DNA of 64,000 bases from Pseudomonas sp. CFBP 13711 (GTDB taxonomy: Bacteria > Pseudomonadota > Gammaproteobacteria > Pseudomonadales > Pseudomonadaceae): the NCBI RefSeq assembly GCF_014842265.1, contig NZ_JACYVI010000008.1, positions 1-64,000 of the forward strand. Reading direction: 5' to 3'. Made by a program: the position numbers and the translations under genes. Every line of letters begins with the position of its first letter. Within the stretch, counting starts at the first letter, position 1. Shown here piece by piece: positions 45,195-54,435 of this stretch. The notes beneath the pieces are model-generated. The model had not been told where the DNA came from and did not search any database. It saw only the letters and a program-made list of their open reading frames with translations.

Positions 45195-45307
45195 GGCGGT
45201 CTCGCATCACAGAAGTCCGCGCATGATAGCGGAGTGGCTGCGGGCGTGCAGGGAGGGCTTGAGTTCTTCGGTCTGCTTCGGTCTGAAAATGATGTAGGAA
45301 ACAGCGG

Positions 45308-46972
45308 TCAAACAGTGTCCGGCTGGGTGTGTTTGCTCAAGGGCGACACTGCAACGCGCTCCTGGAGCCCATGCACCTGATTGCGGCCAGCCTTTTTTGC
45401 GCGGTACAGCGCTTCGTCTGCTTGCGAGGCCATCATCAGCGCATCGTCGTCCTCGGCGATTTCCACCACCCCGGCGCTGAACGTGCAGAACAGATCAACG
45501 GGCTGCGCGGGGTAGTGGATTTCGGCGAAGCGCTGGCGGATTTCGTCGAGCACGCCGTGGGCGGCTGCCAGATCTGTGTCCGGCATGACCACCGCGAACT
45601 CTTCACCCCCATAGCGACCGATGTAATCGGTCTTGCGCAGGCGTTGCTTGAGGAACAGCGCCAGGCTCTTGATCACACGGTCGCCCATGGGGTGGCCGTG
45701 GCTGTCGTTGACCTTCTTGAAGTGGTCGATGTCCAGCATGGCGAAGCTCAGCGGCTTGTTCTCCCGCCGCGAGCGGAAGCTGCAATCTTCGAGCAATTGC
45801 AGGATGTGCGTGTGGTTGTACAGGCCGGTCAGGCTGTCGCGGACCATGCGCGCTTTTAGGTTGCGCGCCCGCGCCGCGCGATTGCGCACGGTGGTGATCA
45901 GGTGGCGGGGCTTGATGGGTTTGGTAAGAAAATCGTCGCCGCCTTCGCTCATCGCATCCAGCTGTTTATCCAGATCGTCCTCAGCCGAGAGGTAGATGAT
46001 CGGCACGCTGACGTAGCGGTCATTGTGGCGGATCACCTTGGCCAGCTCGGTGCCAGTGCAGCCGGGCATGTACATGTCGAGAATGATCAGGTCAGGCTGA
46101 AATTCGGCCAGTTCAGCCATGGTCTTGATCGGGTCGAACAGGGTCCGGGTGACAATTCCGGCGCCGTTGAGCAAGCGCTCGGTGTGTGTGGCCTGGGCGC
46201 GCGAATCATCGATGATCAGGACCTTGTACGGTTCGTACTGCGCCACCCGGGTCAGGATTTCGATCTTCTCCAGCAGGCTGGAGGCCTCAAGCGTGCCGGT
46301 CAGAAATTCTTCCCCTCCGGCGCGCACGGCCGCAAGGCGTGTGGGGGTGTCCGTCTCGTGATGGCTGAAAAACAGCAGCGGCAGTTTTTGCTCCAGTCCC
46401 TCCTGCATTTGAGTGGCGAGCTTCAGGCCTTGGCCCGGGCCACCGAAGTCGACATCCATGACGACGGCGGCGGGCAAGCGCTCGGCCATGGTCATGTGGA
46501 AGGAGTCGACGTTTGCGAGTGACTGCGCGCTCAGGCCGAAGAACTCCAGCTGCTTGGCCAGACGTTCGCCGCGTTCATGATCCTGCAGGACGATATAGAT
46601 CGGCTTGCGCAGGGGCGGCAGGGCGGTTTGCTCTAGGCGGTCGCCGTGCCTGAGGCCGGTTCGGGACAGGCGCTGCATCAGACGATTGAGGTCGGTAATC
46701 AGGGCGCTGCTCAAGCGGCCTCGGTTGGCCTCGACGTCAAGCAACGCCAGGTTGATCGCGGTCGCCAGTTGCACGTGTTCGGCCTGCTCGAAGCGTTCGG
46801 CGAAACGCAGCAGGCGCTGGTTGGCCTCGCTGAGTTCAGCCATGTCCGTTGCCGACCATTCACTTTGCTGCAGGCGTTGCCACACCTCAAGAATCTGACG
46901 GGCCTGATGGATAACGCGTTGGGCAAAGTGGTGTTTGAGCCGGTCGCGGCTCGGATCTTCTGCTTCGGTCAT
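45308..46972 (-). CDS. gcbA: Diguanylate cyclase GcbA
   Basis: 554 residues. A helical N-terminal region of about 120 residues precedes a degenerate receiver (about 125-245). A second receiver keeps its acceptor aspartate (VLIIDDSRAQ ... LIILDMYMPG), and a GGDEF domain carries active site RYGGEEF and inhibitory I-site RKTD five residues upstream. It should make cyclic di-GMP under product feedback. GcbA promotes early surface attachment in P. fluorescens; naming rests on architecture and on its position near dsbD. Confidence 0.85.
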   Translation of the reverse strand: MTEAEDPSRDRLKHHFAQRVIHQARQILEVWQRLQQSEWSATDMAELSEANQRLLRFAERFEQAEHVQLATAINLALLDVEANRGRLSSALITDLNRLMQRLSRTGLRHGDRLEQTALPPLRKPIYIVLQDHERGERLAKQLEFFGLSAQSLANVDSFHMTMAERLPAAVVMDVDFGGPGQGLKLATQMQEGLEQKLPLLFFSHHETDTPTRLAAVRAGGEEFLTGTLEASSLLEKIEILTRVAQYEPYKVLIIDDSRAQATHTERLLNGAGIVTRTLFDPIKTMAELAEFQPDLIILDMYMPGCTGTELAKVIRHNDRYVSVPIIYLSAEDDLDKQLDAMSEGGDDFLTKPIKPRHLITTVRNRAARARNLKARMVRDSLTGLYNHTHILQLLEDCSFRSRRENKPLSFAMLDIDHFKKVNDSHGHPMGDRVIKSLALFLKQRLRKTDYIGRYGGEEFAVVMPDTDLAAAHGVLDEIRQRFAEIHYPAQPVDLFCTFSAGVVEIAEDDDALMMASQADEALYRAKKAGRNQVHGLQERVAVSPLSKHTQPDTV

Positions 46973-47320
46973 GTGCTGACTTCTTTACAGGGGAAACCCC
47001 GATATAAATGCTGGCGCTATGCTAGCACTACTTCCCCGGATCAGGATTGCCGCAAGTCATTTTCTCGTCATTTTTGACGGTTTTATCCGTCAAATTTCTA
47101 TCTTTAAACCCGTTTGAGTGTTCGAACCAGTTGGTTCAGTTCAAGGCAGGAAGCGTAGCTGCGGATAGCGGGATAGGAGAATGGATAAGGTGCCTTTGGC
47201 CGGGGACGCGCTCGACTCAGCTGCTAAACAATTGCACCTGCCACTACATTCCTGCCAAACGCACCTTGCTGTAAGGTTGCGGTCAGAAGCACTGAATTCC
47301 GTGATTGAAAGGACAAGGCC
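46973..47320. other. Divergent intergenic region between gcbA and the DUF2333 gene
   Basis: 348 bases without a gene. It contains the perfect palindrome TTGACGG-TTTTAT-CCGTCAA at 47074-47093, which might be an operator or a hairpin; its TTGACG could serve as a -35 element for the plus strand. AAAGGA at about 47308 is the ribosome binding site for the gene at 47321. Nothing else stands out. Confidence 0.5.
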
Positions 47321-48421
47321 ATGCTGGATTGGAAGAAGCGCTCGGGCAGCGCGGGAACTGAACGCGTTGACGAAAAGCCGATGGGCAAGGCTCCTCGGGG
47401 TTCTCGGGGGTATTGGGGCGGCCTGTTGTTCAGTCGTGCCGTCGGGGCCGTGGTGGGTATTTATCTGGTGGTCACCGTGGTGCTCGGCATCTGGTGGAGC
47501 AGCGAACCGCCACTGTTTCCGGTCCAGCAGCAAGCCCAGGCCGCCGCACAAAGTGAAGGCAAGCAGATGGTGTTGGGCTACACCACCGTCGAAACCCTGA
47601 AGACCGTCGCGTCCACTTTGCTGGATAAACCGGGCGGTTACATTTCCAACGATCGTTCGCCGCCCGGCCTGTGGATGGACAACATGCCGAGCTGGGAGTA
47701 CGGCGTGCTGGTCCAGGTGCGCGACCTGAGCCGCGCACTGCGTAAAGACTTCGCTCGGTCGCAATCCCAGTCCGCCGAAGACGGCGATCTGGCGCGCGCC
47801 GAGCCACTGTTCAACTTCGACAATAAAAGCTGGGTGCTGCCTTCGAGCGAGTCTCAGTACCGCGACGGCATCGCTGCGTTGAGCCGCTACCAGGCGCGCC
47901 TGTCTGACCCCAATCAAAAGGGCGCGCTGTTTTACACCCGCGCCGACAACCTGAATAACTGGTTGGGCGACGTGGGTACGCGACTGGGTTCTCTGTCCCA
48001 GCGACTGTCCGCCAGCGTCGGTCGGGTCAAGCTGAACAGCACCCTGAAAACCGAGGCGCAGTCCACGGTCACGGTCAAACCGGGCGAAGTGCCGCAGGTT
48101 GACGAAGAAATCGTTGAAACCCCATGGATGCAGATCGACAACGTCTTCTATGAAGCACGCGGTCAGGCCTGGGCTCTGTCGCACCTGCTGCGTGCGATCG
48201 AAGTCGATTTCGCCGATGTGCTGGCGAAGAAGAATGCAACCGTCAGCGTGCGTCAGATCATCCGTGAACTGGAAGCCTCGCAAGAGCCGATCTGGAGCCC
48301 GATGATCCTCAACGGCAGCCCTTTCGGTATCTTCGCCAACCACTCGCTGGTCATGGCCAACTACCTGTCCCGTGCCAACGCGGCGGTGATTGACCTGCGC
48401 CAGTTGCTGTCCCAAGGCTGA
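47321..48421 (+). CDS. DUF2333 family membrane-anchored protein
   Basis: 366 residues with a basic N-terminus (about 45 residues), a single membrane segment (AVGAVVGIYLVVTVVLGIWW) and a large periplasmic domain. The domain contains NDRSPPGLWMDNMPSWEYG, SLSQRLSASVGRVKLN and QAWALSHLLRAIEVDF, all typical of DUF2333. Conserved in Pseudomonas beside gcbA; function unknown. Directly followed (three bases) by the Nudix gene. Confidence 0.92.
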   Translation: MLDWKKRSGSAGTERVDEKPMGKAPRGSRGYWGGLLFSRAVGAVVGIYLVVTVVLGIWWSSEPPLFPVQQQAQAAAQSEGKQMVLGYTTVETLKTVASTLLDKPGGYISNDRSPPGLWMDNMPSWEYGVLVQVRDLSRALRKDFARSQSQSAEDGDLARAEPLFNFDNKSWVLPSSESQYRDGIAALSRYQARLSDPNQKGALFYTRADNLNNWLGDVGTRLGSLSQRLSASVGRVKLNSTLKTEAQSTVTVKPGEVPQVDEEIVETPWMQIDNVFYEARGQAWALSHLLRAIEVDFADVLAKKNATVSVRQIIRELEASQEPIWSPMILNGSPFGIFANHSLVMANYLSRANAAVIDLRQLLSQG

Positions 48422-48424
48422 TCG

Positions 48425-48970
48425 ATGAGCGTTTCCGATCAAGAGGCCGCCCACCGTGCGGCCTCCGACGCCGAGCTGATTGCCTGGGTTGATCGTCACG
48501 ATCAATCCCTCGGCGCGCTGCCCCGGGCAGAGCTGCGTGAGCGCGGTCTCATCGGACGCGGCACCTATATCCTTCTGTTCAACTCGGCCGGTGAGCTGTG
48601 TGTGCATCGACGCACGCTGAGCAAGGCGATCTATCCCGGGTATTGGGATGTGGCGGCGGGCGGCATGGTACAGGCCGATGAAAGCTACGAGCTTTCGGCA
48701 GCGCGCGAGCTGGAGGAAGAGTTGGGCGTCTCTGGCGTGCCGCTTACCCCTCACGAACGTTTCTTCTTCGATCAGCCGGATAACCGACTGTGGTGCGCGG
48801 TGTTCTCTGCAGTCTGGGACGGACCGCTGAAACTGCAGCCGGAAGAAGTGCTGGAAGCGCGCTTTCTCAGCATCGATCAGGTGCTGCGCGAAACCACCGA
48901 AAAGCCTTACTGCCCGGACTCGCTGGCCGCCTTCAGGCGCTATTTGGAAGGCGTCGCAAAAGTCCCGTAA
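48425..48970 (+). CDS. Nudix hydrolase (YfcD type)
   Basis: 181 residues with a complete Nudix box, GGMVQADESYELSAARELEE followed by ELGV, fitting G-x5-E-x7-R-E-U-x-E-E-x-G-U. The family cleaves nucleoside diphosphate derivatives; YfcD-like members resemble isopentenyl diphosphate isomerase in fold but their substrate is unsettled. Co-transcribed with the DUF2333 gene. Confidence 0.92.
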   Translation: MSVSDQEAAHRAASDAELIAWVDRHDQSLGALPRAELRERGLIGRGTYILLFNSAGELCVHRRTLSKAIYPGYWDVAAGGMVQADESYELSAARELEEELGVSGVPLTPHERFFFDQPDNRLWCAVFSAVWDGPLKLQPEEVLEARFLSIDQVLRETTEKPYCPDSLAAFRRYLEGVAKVP

Positions 48971-49133
48971 ATTGGCGCATATTTGCTCTTAGCATCGGCG
49001 CCTTTTGCCGTTACACTGCGCGACTTTTCACGCCGGACCGTTCTTTCGATCCGGTAGCGCTGCCCCTGCCTGAGTGGGGCTTCGCGGTCGGTTCCCGCCG
49101 GCCAGACTTCGCTCCTCAACAAGAGGATTGCCG

Positions 49134-49505
49134 GTGGCCAAAAAAGCCGCATCCTTCGCCGCCCTCGGTGGCCTGGTATTTTCAACCGACGCCGGTCGGC
49201 ATTGTCCCGACTGCCGTCAGCCCGTCCACGCCTGTACCTGCAAAAGCACGCTCATCCCGGAAGGTGATGGTATTGCCCGCGTGCGCCGCGAAAGCAAAGG
49301 CCGGGGCGGCAAGACTGTCACGACCGTCGCCGGCGTTCCGCTGGCCGAAGACGCGCTCAAGGACCTGGCAAAGACCCTCAAGCAACGGTGTGGAACCGGC
49401 GGCGCGCTGAAGGATGGCGTGATCGAGATCCAGGGTGACCACGTCGAAACGCTGTTGGCCGAGTTGGTCAAGCAGGGTTTCAAGGCGAAGAAGTCGGGCG
49501 GTTGA
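49134..49505 (+). CDS. Translation factor Sui1/YciH
   Basis: This 123-residue protein has a short Cys-rich N-terminal part (CPDCRQPVHACTC, a possible zinc knuckle) and the SUI1 domain (GRGGKTVTTVAGVPL, VIEIQGDHVETLLAELVKQG). I choose the GTG at 49134, six bases after AAGAGGA, because it gives the usual protein VAKKAASFAALG; an ATG at 49074 would add 20 unrelated residues. Bacterial YciH is related to eIF1 and influences initiation fidelity in E. coli. Confidence 0.92.
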   Translation: MAKKAASFAALGGLVFSTDAGRHCPDCRQPVHACTCKSTLIPEGDGIARVRRESKGRGGKTVTTVAGVPLAEDALKDLAKTLKQRCGTGGALKDGVIEIQGDHVETLLAELVKQGFKAKKSGG

Positions 49506-49687
49506 GCCGACTGTTTCGAGCCCGTTGATTTAGTCGTCGGTCTGGCCGCATTCATCCATGCAAACTCTGCTGCGCAATGCGGGTCTACTGCCCCACAGCG
49601 AGCAGGCGCCAAACCGTCATTTCCACGCTCTACACTGCGCCCAGCCGGTCAGGCCGGGGCTTTATGACTTTTCTATAGGGGACTTTG

Positions 49688-51601
49688 ATGTCCGTACGAC
49701 GCACACGCAAAGACGATGGCAGCCAATGGACCGTGGCAGACAGCCGCAGTGTCTACGGGATCCGTCATTGGGGGGCCGGTTATTTCGCAATCAACGAAGC
49801 CGGCCGCGTTGAAGTTCGCCCCAATGGGCCGACCAGTTCGCCCATCGATCTTTACGAGCAGGTCGATCAGCTGCGCAAGAGCGGCTTGTCCCTGCCACTG
49901 CTGGTGCGTTTCCCTGACATTCTGCAGGACCGCGTGCGTCAGTTGACCGGTGCGTTCGACGAGAACATCGCCCGCCTGGAATACCAGAGCAAGTACACCG
50001 CGCTGTACCCGATCAAGGTCAACCAGCAGGAAGCGGTGGTGGAAAACATCATCGCCACGCAAAACGTGTCCATCGGCCTCGAAGCCGGCTCCAAGCCTGA
50101 GCTGATGGCCGTGCTGGCCCTGGCGCCGAAAGGCGGCACCATCGTCTGCAACGGCTACAAGGACCGCGAGTTTATTCGTCTGGCCTTGATGGGTCAGAAG
50201 CTGGGCCACAACGTCTTTATCGTCATCGAGAAAGAGTCCGAAGTCGAACTGGTCATCGAAGAAGCCGCCGAGCTGAAGGTCGCGCCGCAAGTAGGTCTGC
50301 GTGTGCGCCTGTCGTCCCTGGCGTCGAGCAAGTGGGCCGACACCGGTGGCGAAAAGTCCAAGTTCGGGCTGTCCGCCGCGCAGTTGCTGTCGGTCGTCGA
50401 CCGCTTCACCAAGGCAGGCCTCGATCAGGGCATTCGTCTGCTGCACTTCCACATGGGCTCGCAGATCGCCAACCTGGCGGACTACCAGCACGGTTTCAAG
50501 GAAGCGATTCGTTACTACGGCGAGCTGCGCAACCTTGGCCTGCCGGTGGATCACATCGACGTGGGCGGCGGTCTGGGTGTCGACTACGACGGCACGCACT
50601 CGCGCAACGCCAGCTCGATCAACTACGACATGGACGATTACGCCGGCGTCGTGGTCGGGATGCTCAAGGAGTTCTGCGACGCCCAGGGCCTGCCGCATCC
50701 GCACATTTTCTCGGAAAGCGGCCGCTCGCTGACCGCGCACCACGCCATGCTGGTGATCCAGGTCACCGACGTCGAGCGTCACAACGACGAAGTGCCTGAA
50801 ATCACCGACAAGGAAAGCCTGCCGGAAACCCTGCAGTGGTTGATCGATCTGCTCGGCCCGACCGACATCGAAATGGTCACCGAGACCTACTGGCGCGCCA
50901 CGCACTACATGAGTGACATCGCGTCGCAGTACTCCGACGGCAAGATCACCCTGGCGCAGAAGGCTTTGGGCGAGCAGTGCTATTTCGCGGTGTGCCGTCG
51001 TTTGCACAACTCGCTGAAAGCCCGCCAGCGTTCCCATCGTCAGGTGCTCGACGAACTCAACGACAAGCTGGCCGACAAGTACATCTGCAACTTCTCGGTG
51101 TTCCAGAGCCTCCCGGACACCTGGGCGATCGATCAGGTGCTGCCGATCATTCCGCTGCATCGTCTGGACGAAGAGCCACTGCGTCGCGCCGTGCTGCAAG
51201 ACCTGACCTGCGACTCTGACGGCAAGATCAATCAGTACGTCGACGAGCAAAGCATCGAGACCAGCCTGCCGGTGCACTCATTGAACGAGGGTGAGGACTA
51301 CTTGCTGGGCGTGTTCCTGGTCGGCGCGTATCAGGAAATTCTCGGCGACATGCACAACCTGTTTGGTGACACCGATTCGGTGAACATCTACCAGAACCAG
51401 GATGGCAGCGCGTATTCGGCCGGGATCGAAACCCACGACACCATCGAAGACATGCTGCGTTACGTGCACTTGTCGCCGGAAGAACTGATGACCCATTACC
51501 GGGACAAAGTCGCCAGCGCCAAGATCACCCCGCGCGAGCGCACCCAGTTTCTGGATGCCTTGCGTCTGGGCCTGACGCGGTCGTCCTACCTGTCGTCGTG
51601 A
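49688..51601 (+). CDS. speA: Biosynthetic arginine decarboxylase
   Basis: A PLP enzyme of 637 residues that converts arginine to agmatine for putrescine synthesis. The PLP lysine is in ALYPIKVNQQEAVV, HFHMGSQIANL and DHIDVGGGLGVDYDG bind the cofactor phosphate, and SESGRSLTAHH is also typical. Length is normal. The ATG at 49688 has AGGGG at good spacing. A strong terminator follows. Confidence 0.97.
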   Translation: MSVRRTRKDDGSQWTVADSRSVYGIRHWGAGYFAINEAGRVEVRPNGPTSSPIDLYEQVDQLRKSGLSLPLLVRFPDILQDRVRQLTGAFDENIARLEYQSKYTALYPIKVNQQEAVVENIIATQNVSIGLEAGSKPELMAVLALAPKGGTIVCNGYKDREFIRLALMGQKLGHNVFIVIEKESEVELVIEEAAELKVAPQVGLRVRLSSLASSKWADTGGEKSKFGLSAAQLLSVVDRFTKAGLDQGIRLLHFHMGSQIANLADYQHGFKEAIRYYGELRNLGLPVDHIDVGGGLGVDYDGTHSRNASSINYDMDDYAGVVVGMLKEFCDAQGLPHPHIFSESGRSLTAHHAMLVIQVTDVERHNDEVPEITDKESLPETLQWLIDLLGPTDIEMVTETYWRATHYMSDIASQYSDGKITLAQKALGEQCYFAVCRRLHNSLKARQRSHRQVLDELNDKLADKYICNFSVFQSLPDTWAIDQVLPIIPLHRLDEEPLRRAVLQDLTCDSDGKINQYVDEQSIETSLPVHSLNEGEDYLLGVFLVGAYQEILGDMHNLFGDTDSVNIYQNQDGSAYSAGIETHDTIEDMLRYVHLSPEELMTHYRDKVASAKITPRERTQFLDALRLGLTRSSYLSS

Positions 51602-51617
51602 TGAGGTAGCGACTCCC

Positions 51618-51645
51618 AAAAACGGGCCCTTGTGGCCCGTTTTCG
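51618..51645 (+). terminator. Terminator after speA
   Basis: AAAACGGGCC-CTTGT-GGCCCGTTTTC forms a stem of about eight to ten pairs with a T-rich end 17 bases past the speA stop. Confidence 0.85.
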
Positions 51646-51688
51646 TTGTCTGCACAGTCAGGCGTCCTTCACTGTTTCGGGAGCATGA

Positions 51689-52585
51689 ATGATGATCAAG
51701 CTGGCGCTCAAAGCGGTGTTCGCCGCCTGGTTGATGACCTTGCTGATGGCTTGCACGCCGCTGAAGGTGCTCAACGCGTTTACCCCGAGCAGCACGTTCA
51801 GCAGAACGTCTGACTTGGCGTACGGCCCGGACCCGCGCAACAAACTCGACATCTACACGCCCAAAGATGCAGCGCCGGACGCGCCCGTCGTCGTGTTTTT
51901 CTATGGCGGCAGCTGGATCAGCGGATCGCGGGGTGACTACGCCTTCGTCGGTGAGGCGCTCGCGTCCCGGGGCATCGTTGCGGTGCTTGCCGATTACCGG
52001 TTGTACCCGCAAGTGCATTACCAGGAACTGCTGCAGGACAGCGCCCAAGCGGTGGGCTGGACCCACGCGCACATTCGTCAGTACGGCGGTGATCCGGGGA
52101 AGTTGTATGTGATGGGCCACAGTGCCGGGGCCTACAACGCCGCGATGCTTGCTCTGGACCCAAAATGGCTGGCGGCAGCGGGTACGACGCCTTCCATCAT
52201 CAAGGGCTGGATCGGTCTGGCCGGGCCCTATGATTTTCTGCCCATCGACGACCCGGAAGTGAAGCCGGTGTTTTACTTCCCGAATTCGCCGCCCGACTCG
52301 CAGCCTATCAACCATGTCAGCGCAGCGTCACCGCCGGCGTTGCTGATCGCTTCCGCCGATGACACGGAGGTGAACCCGCAACGCAACACGGGGGGCATGG
52401 CCAGTCGTTTGCGCGCTCAGGGCGTGTCAGTGCGCGAGGTGTATTTCTCTCGCACCAGTCACCGCACGCTGGTGGGTGCACTTGCCCGCCCATTGCGCAG
52501 CCTGGCTCCGGTGCTGGAGGAGGTCGCAGCCTTTATCCACGCACAGGATCAGGCGCCGGTGTCGAGCGTCTCGGTCAGCCGTTGA
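51689..52585 (+). CDS. Lipoprotein alpha/beta hydrolase (carboxylesterase-like)
   Basis: 298 residues. The N-terminus is a lipoprotein signal ending in LLMAC (Cys22). The hydrolase domain shows FFYGGSWISGSRGDY (oxyanion loop), the nucleophile elbow GHSAGAYNA (Ser145), an Asp in SADDTEV and a C-terminal His in SHRTLVG. It resembles BD-FAE-like esterases; substrate unknown. Its last 11 bases overlap the end of the convergent MATE gene. ATG at 51689 or 51692 cannot be separated. Confidence 0.88.
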   Translation: MMIKLALKAVFAAWLMTLLMACTPLKVLNAFTPSSTFSRTSDLAYGPDPRNKLDIYTPKDAAPDAPVVVFFYGGSWISGSRGDYAFVGEALASRGIVAVLADYRLYPQVHYQELLQDSAQAVGWTHAHIRQYGGDPGKLYVMGHSAGAYNAAMLALDPKWLAAAGTTPSIIKGWIGLAGPYDFLPIDDPEVKPVFYFPNSPPDSQPINHVSAASPPALLIASADDTEVNPQRNTGGMASRLRAQGVSVREVYFSRTSHRTLVGALARPLRSLAPVLEEVAAFIHAQDQAPVSSVSVSR

Positions 52586-53915
52586 ACCAAGCGCCGCTGC
52601 GGTTGAGCTTCAACGCCAGATACCCCAGCGTCAGCGCCCTTAATGCCATGAACAGCAAAAACGCCAGCCACAGACCGTGGTTGCCGAATCCGCTTGCCAG
52701 CCAGGCAAACGGTGCGGTGATCAAGGCCGTGACGACCATGGCATTGCGCATCTCGCGGGCGCGGGTGGCGCCGATGAAAAGGCCGTCGAGCAAGTAACTC
52801 CAGACCGCGACAAAGGGCAGCACGGCGAGATAGGGCAGATAGACGAAGGCGATGTCGCGCACTGCGGTGATGTCGGTCTGCATCTCGATGAACAGGTGCC
52901 CGCCCAGCAGAAACAGCGCCACAAACGCGACGCTGCAAATCAGCGACCAGCCTCCCGAGACATTCAACGAGCGCCGCAACGCCCCGCGGTCCCGCGCGCC
53001 GATGGCGTGTCCGCAGAGGGCTTCGACGGCGTGGGCCAGTCCGTCCAGCGCGTGGGCCATCAGCAACAGCCCATTAAGCAGCAGCGCGTTGGCCGCAACG
53101 GTGGCGTCGCCCAGTCGAGCGCCTTGCACCGTGATCAGGAAGAACACCGATTGCAGGATCAGGCTGCGAATGAAGATGTCGCGGTTAACCGTGAGCAGTG
53201 GTCGCCAGCTCTGCCAGCGCTTGAGTACGGACACTGCCAGCTGTCCCGGGTATGCGCGCAAACCTCTGTGGGTGAGGGCGAGGCCAAGCAGGGCGCCGGT
53301 CCATTCGGCGATGACCGACGCACGCGCGCTGCCGACCACGCCCCAGTCCAGGCCCATGACGAACCACAGGTTCAGCGCGATGTTGACCAGGTTGGTGGTC
53401 AGCAGAATCGCCAGCGGCGCTCGGGCGTTTTGCAGCCCGAGGAACCAGCCCACCAGCGCGTAACTGGCCAGCGCGGCGGGTAAGCCGAACAGGCGGGTAT
53501 GGAAGAAGTCGCGGGTCAGCTCGTTGAGATCGTCCGAGGGCTGCATCATTTCCAGCGCCAGGTGCTGGAACGGCAGGCCGATCAGCCCCAGCAGCACAGA
53601 AAACCCCATCGCCAGCAGTAAGCCCTGCAACAGCACCTGGCGCAGCGCCGCTCCGTCGTTGCGGCCGGCGGCCTGGGCAGCGAAACCGGTCGTGCCCATG
53701 CGCAGAAAACCCATCGCCCACGCGAGAAAGCTGTACAGCGTACCGCCGACCGCGACAGCGCCGAGCTGGTGAGCGTGGGGCAGGTGACCGATCACCGTGC
53801 TGTCCACCAGCGAAACAAGGGGCACGGAGATATTCGACAGAATCATCGGCGCCGCCAGCGCCCACACCTGTCGATGCGTCGCGCGCTGACGCCAGTCGTT
53901 GAAGAAGTTGGACAT
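52575..53915 (-). CDS. MATE family efflux transporter (DinF type)
   Basis: 446 residues and about twelve membrane segments from the ATG at 53915 (MSNFFNDWRQRATHRQVW); codons upstream of it are not conserved-looking. Family stretches include LAAPMILSNISVPLVSLVDS and FLRMGTTGFAAQAAGR. DinF-type MATE proteins export organic cations or oxidants against Na+ or H+. Substrate unknown. Confidence 0.93.
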   Translation of the reverse strand: MSNFFNDWRQRATHRQVWALAAPMILSNISVPLVSLVDSTVIGHLPHAHQLGAVAVGGTLYSFLAWAMGFLRMGTTGFAAQAAGRNDGAALRQVLLQGLLLAMGFSVLLGLIGLPFQHLALEMMQPSDDLNELTRDFFHTRLFGLPAALASYALVGWFLGLQNARAPLAILLTTNLVNIALNLWFVMGLDWGVVGSARASVIAEWTGALLGLALTHRGLRAYPGQLAVSVLKRWQSWRPLLTVNRDIFIRSLILQSVFFLITVQGARLGDATVAANALLLNGLLLMAHALDGLAHAVEALCGHAIGARDRGALRRSLNVSGGWSLICSVAFVALFLLGGHLFIEMQTDITAVRDIAFVYLPYLAVLPFVAVWSYLLDGLFIGATRAREMRNAMVVTALITAPFAWLASGFGNHGLWLAFLLFMALRALTLGYLALKLNRSGAWFNG

Positions 53916-54078
53916 GAAGACTCCCGGGCAAGCGCGCGAGTGTAGCGATGACGACGCGTGAATGCAGGACTTCTGCATTCCCGTGCACCAGCCTCGGGGC
54001 GCGCCCTGTTTTTGAGTCGACCCCGGTCACTCCCACCCGTCCCCGAGCGTGCCGAGAACTCGAGCCGAAACCCGATAG

Positions 54079-54300
54079 TGTGGGAGTGAGCTTGCTCACG
54101 AAAGCGTCAGTACATTCAGCGCATCTCCATAGGGAGCGAAAATGCCTTCGCGAGCAAGCTCGCTCCCACCAGTCCTGGGGCGTGATTGAGAACTCGAGCC
54201 GAAACCCAATAGTGTGGGAGTGGGCTGGATTCCGAGTCGACCAAGCTCACTCCCACCAGTCCCCGAGCATGGCCGAGAAATCAAGTCGACTCCCGCAAGG
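54079..54300. repeat. REPIN and a worn second copy upstream of the macroglobulin gene
   Basis: A full REP pair lies at 54079-54170 (TGTGGGAGTGAGCTTGCTCA facing GAGCAAGCTCGCTCCCACC). The preceding flank (GAGAACTCGAGCCGAAACCC) recurs at about 54188 before a shorter, worn pair (54212-54262), so a repeat-plus-flank duplication like those elsewhere is visible. The whole stretch 53916-54435 (520 bases) has no gene. Confidence 0.8.
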
Positions 54301-54435
54301 GTAGGAACCATGGCTGCGTTCCCCCTCGAGAACAAACGCACAAACCCGCGGTCTATCTGCGCGCCGCGCTTTACGATTGCCAAAGCGGTGCTATAACTTC
54401 TGCTCCCTCATCGCTGCCGTCCAAATGAGTGCCTC

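Noticed and set aside
47141..48754. Minus-strand open frame of 537 codons opposite the DUF2333 and Nudix genes
   Set aside because: The plus strand carries two family-recognisable proteins with ribosome binding sites; the antisense frame has no recognisable domain.
49673..51277. Long minus-strand open frame (534 codons) opposite speA
   Set aside because: It is the mirror of a complete, recognisable speA gene; low-complexity composition typical of antisense frames in high-G+C DNA.
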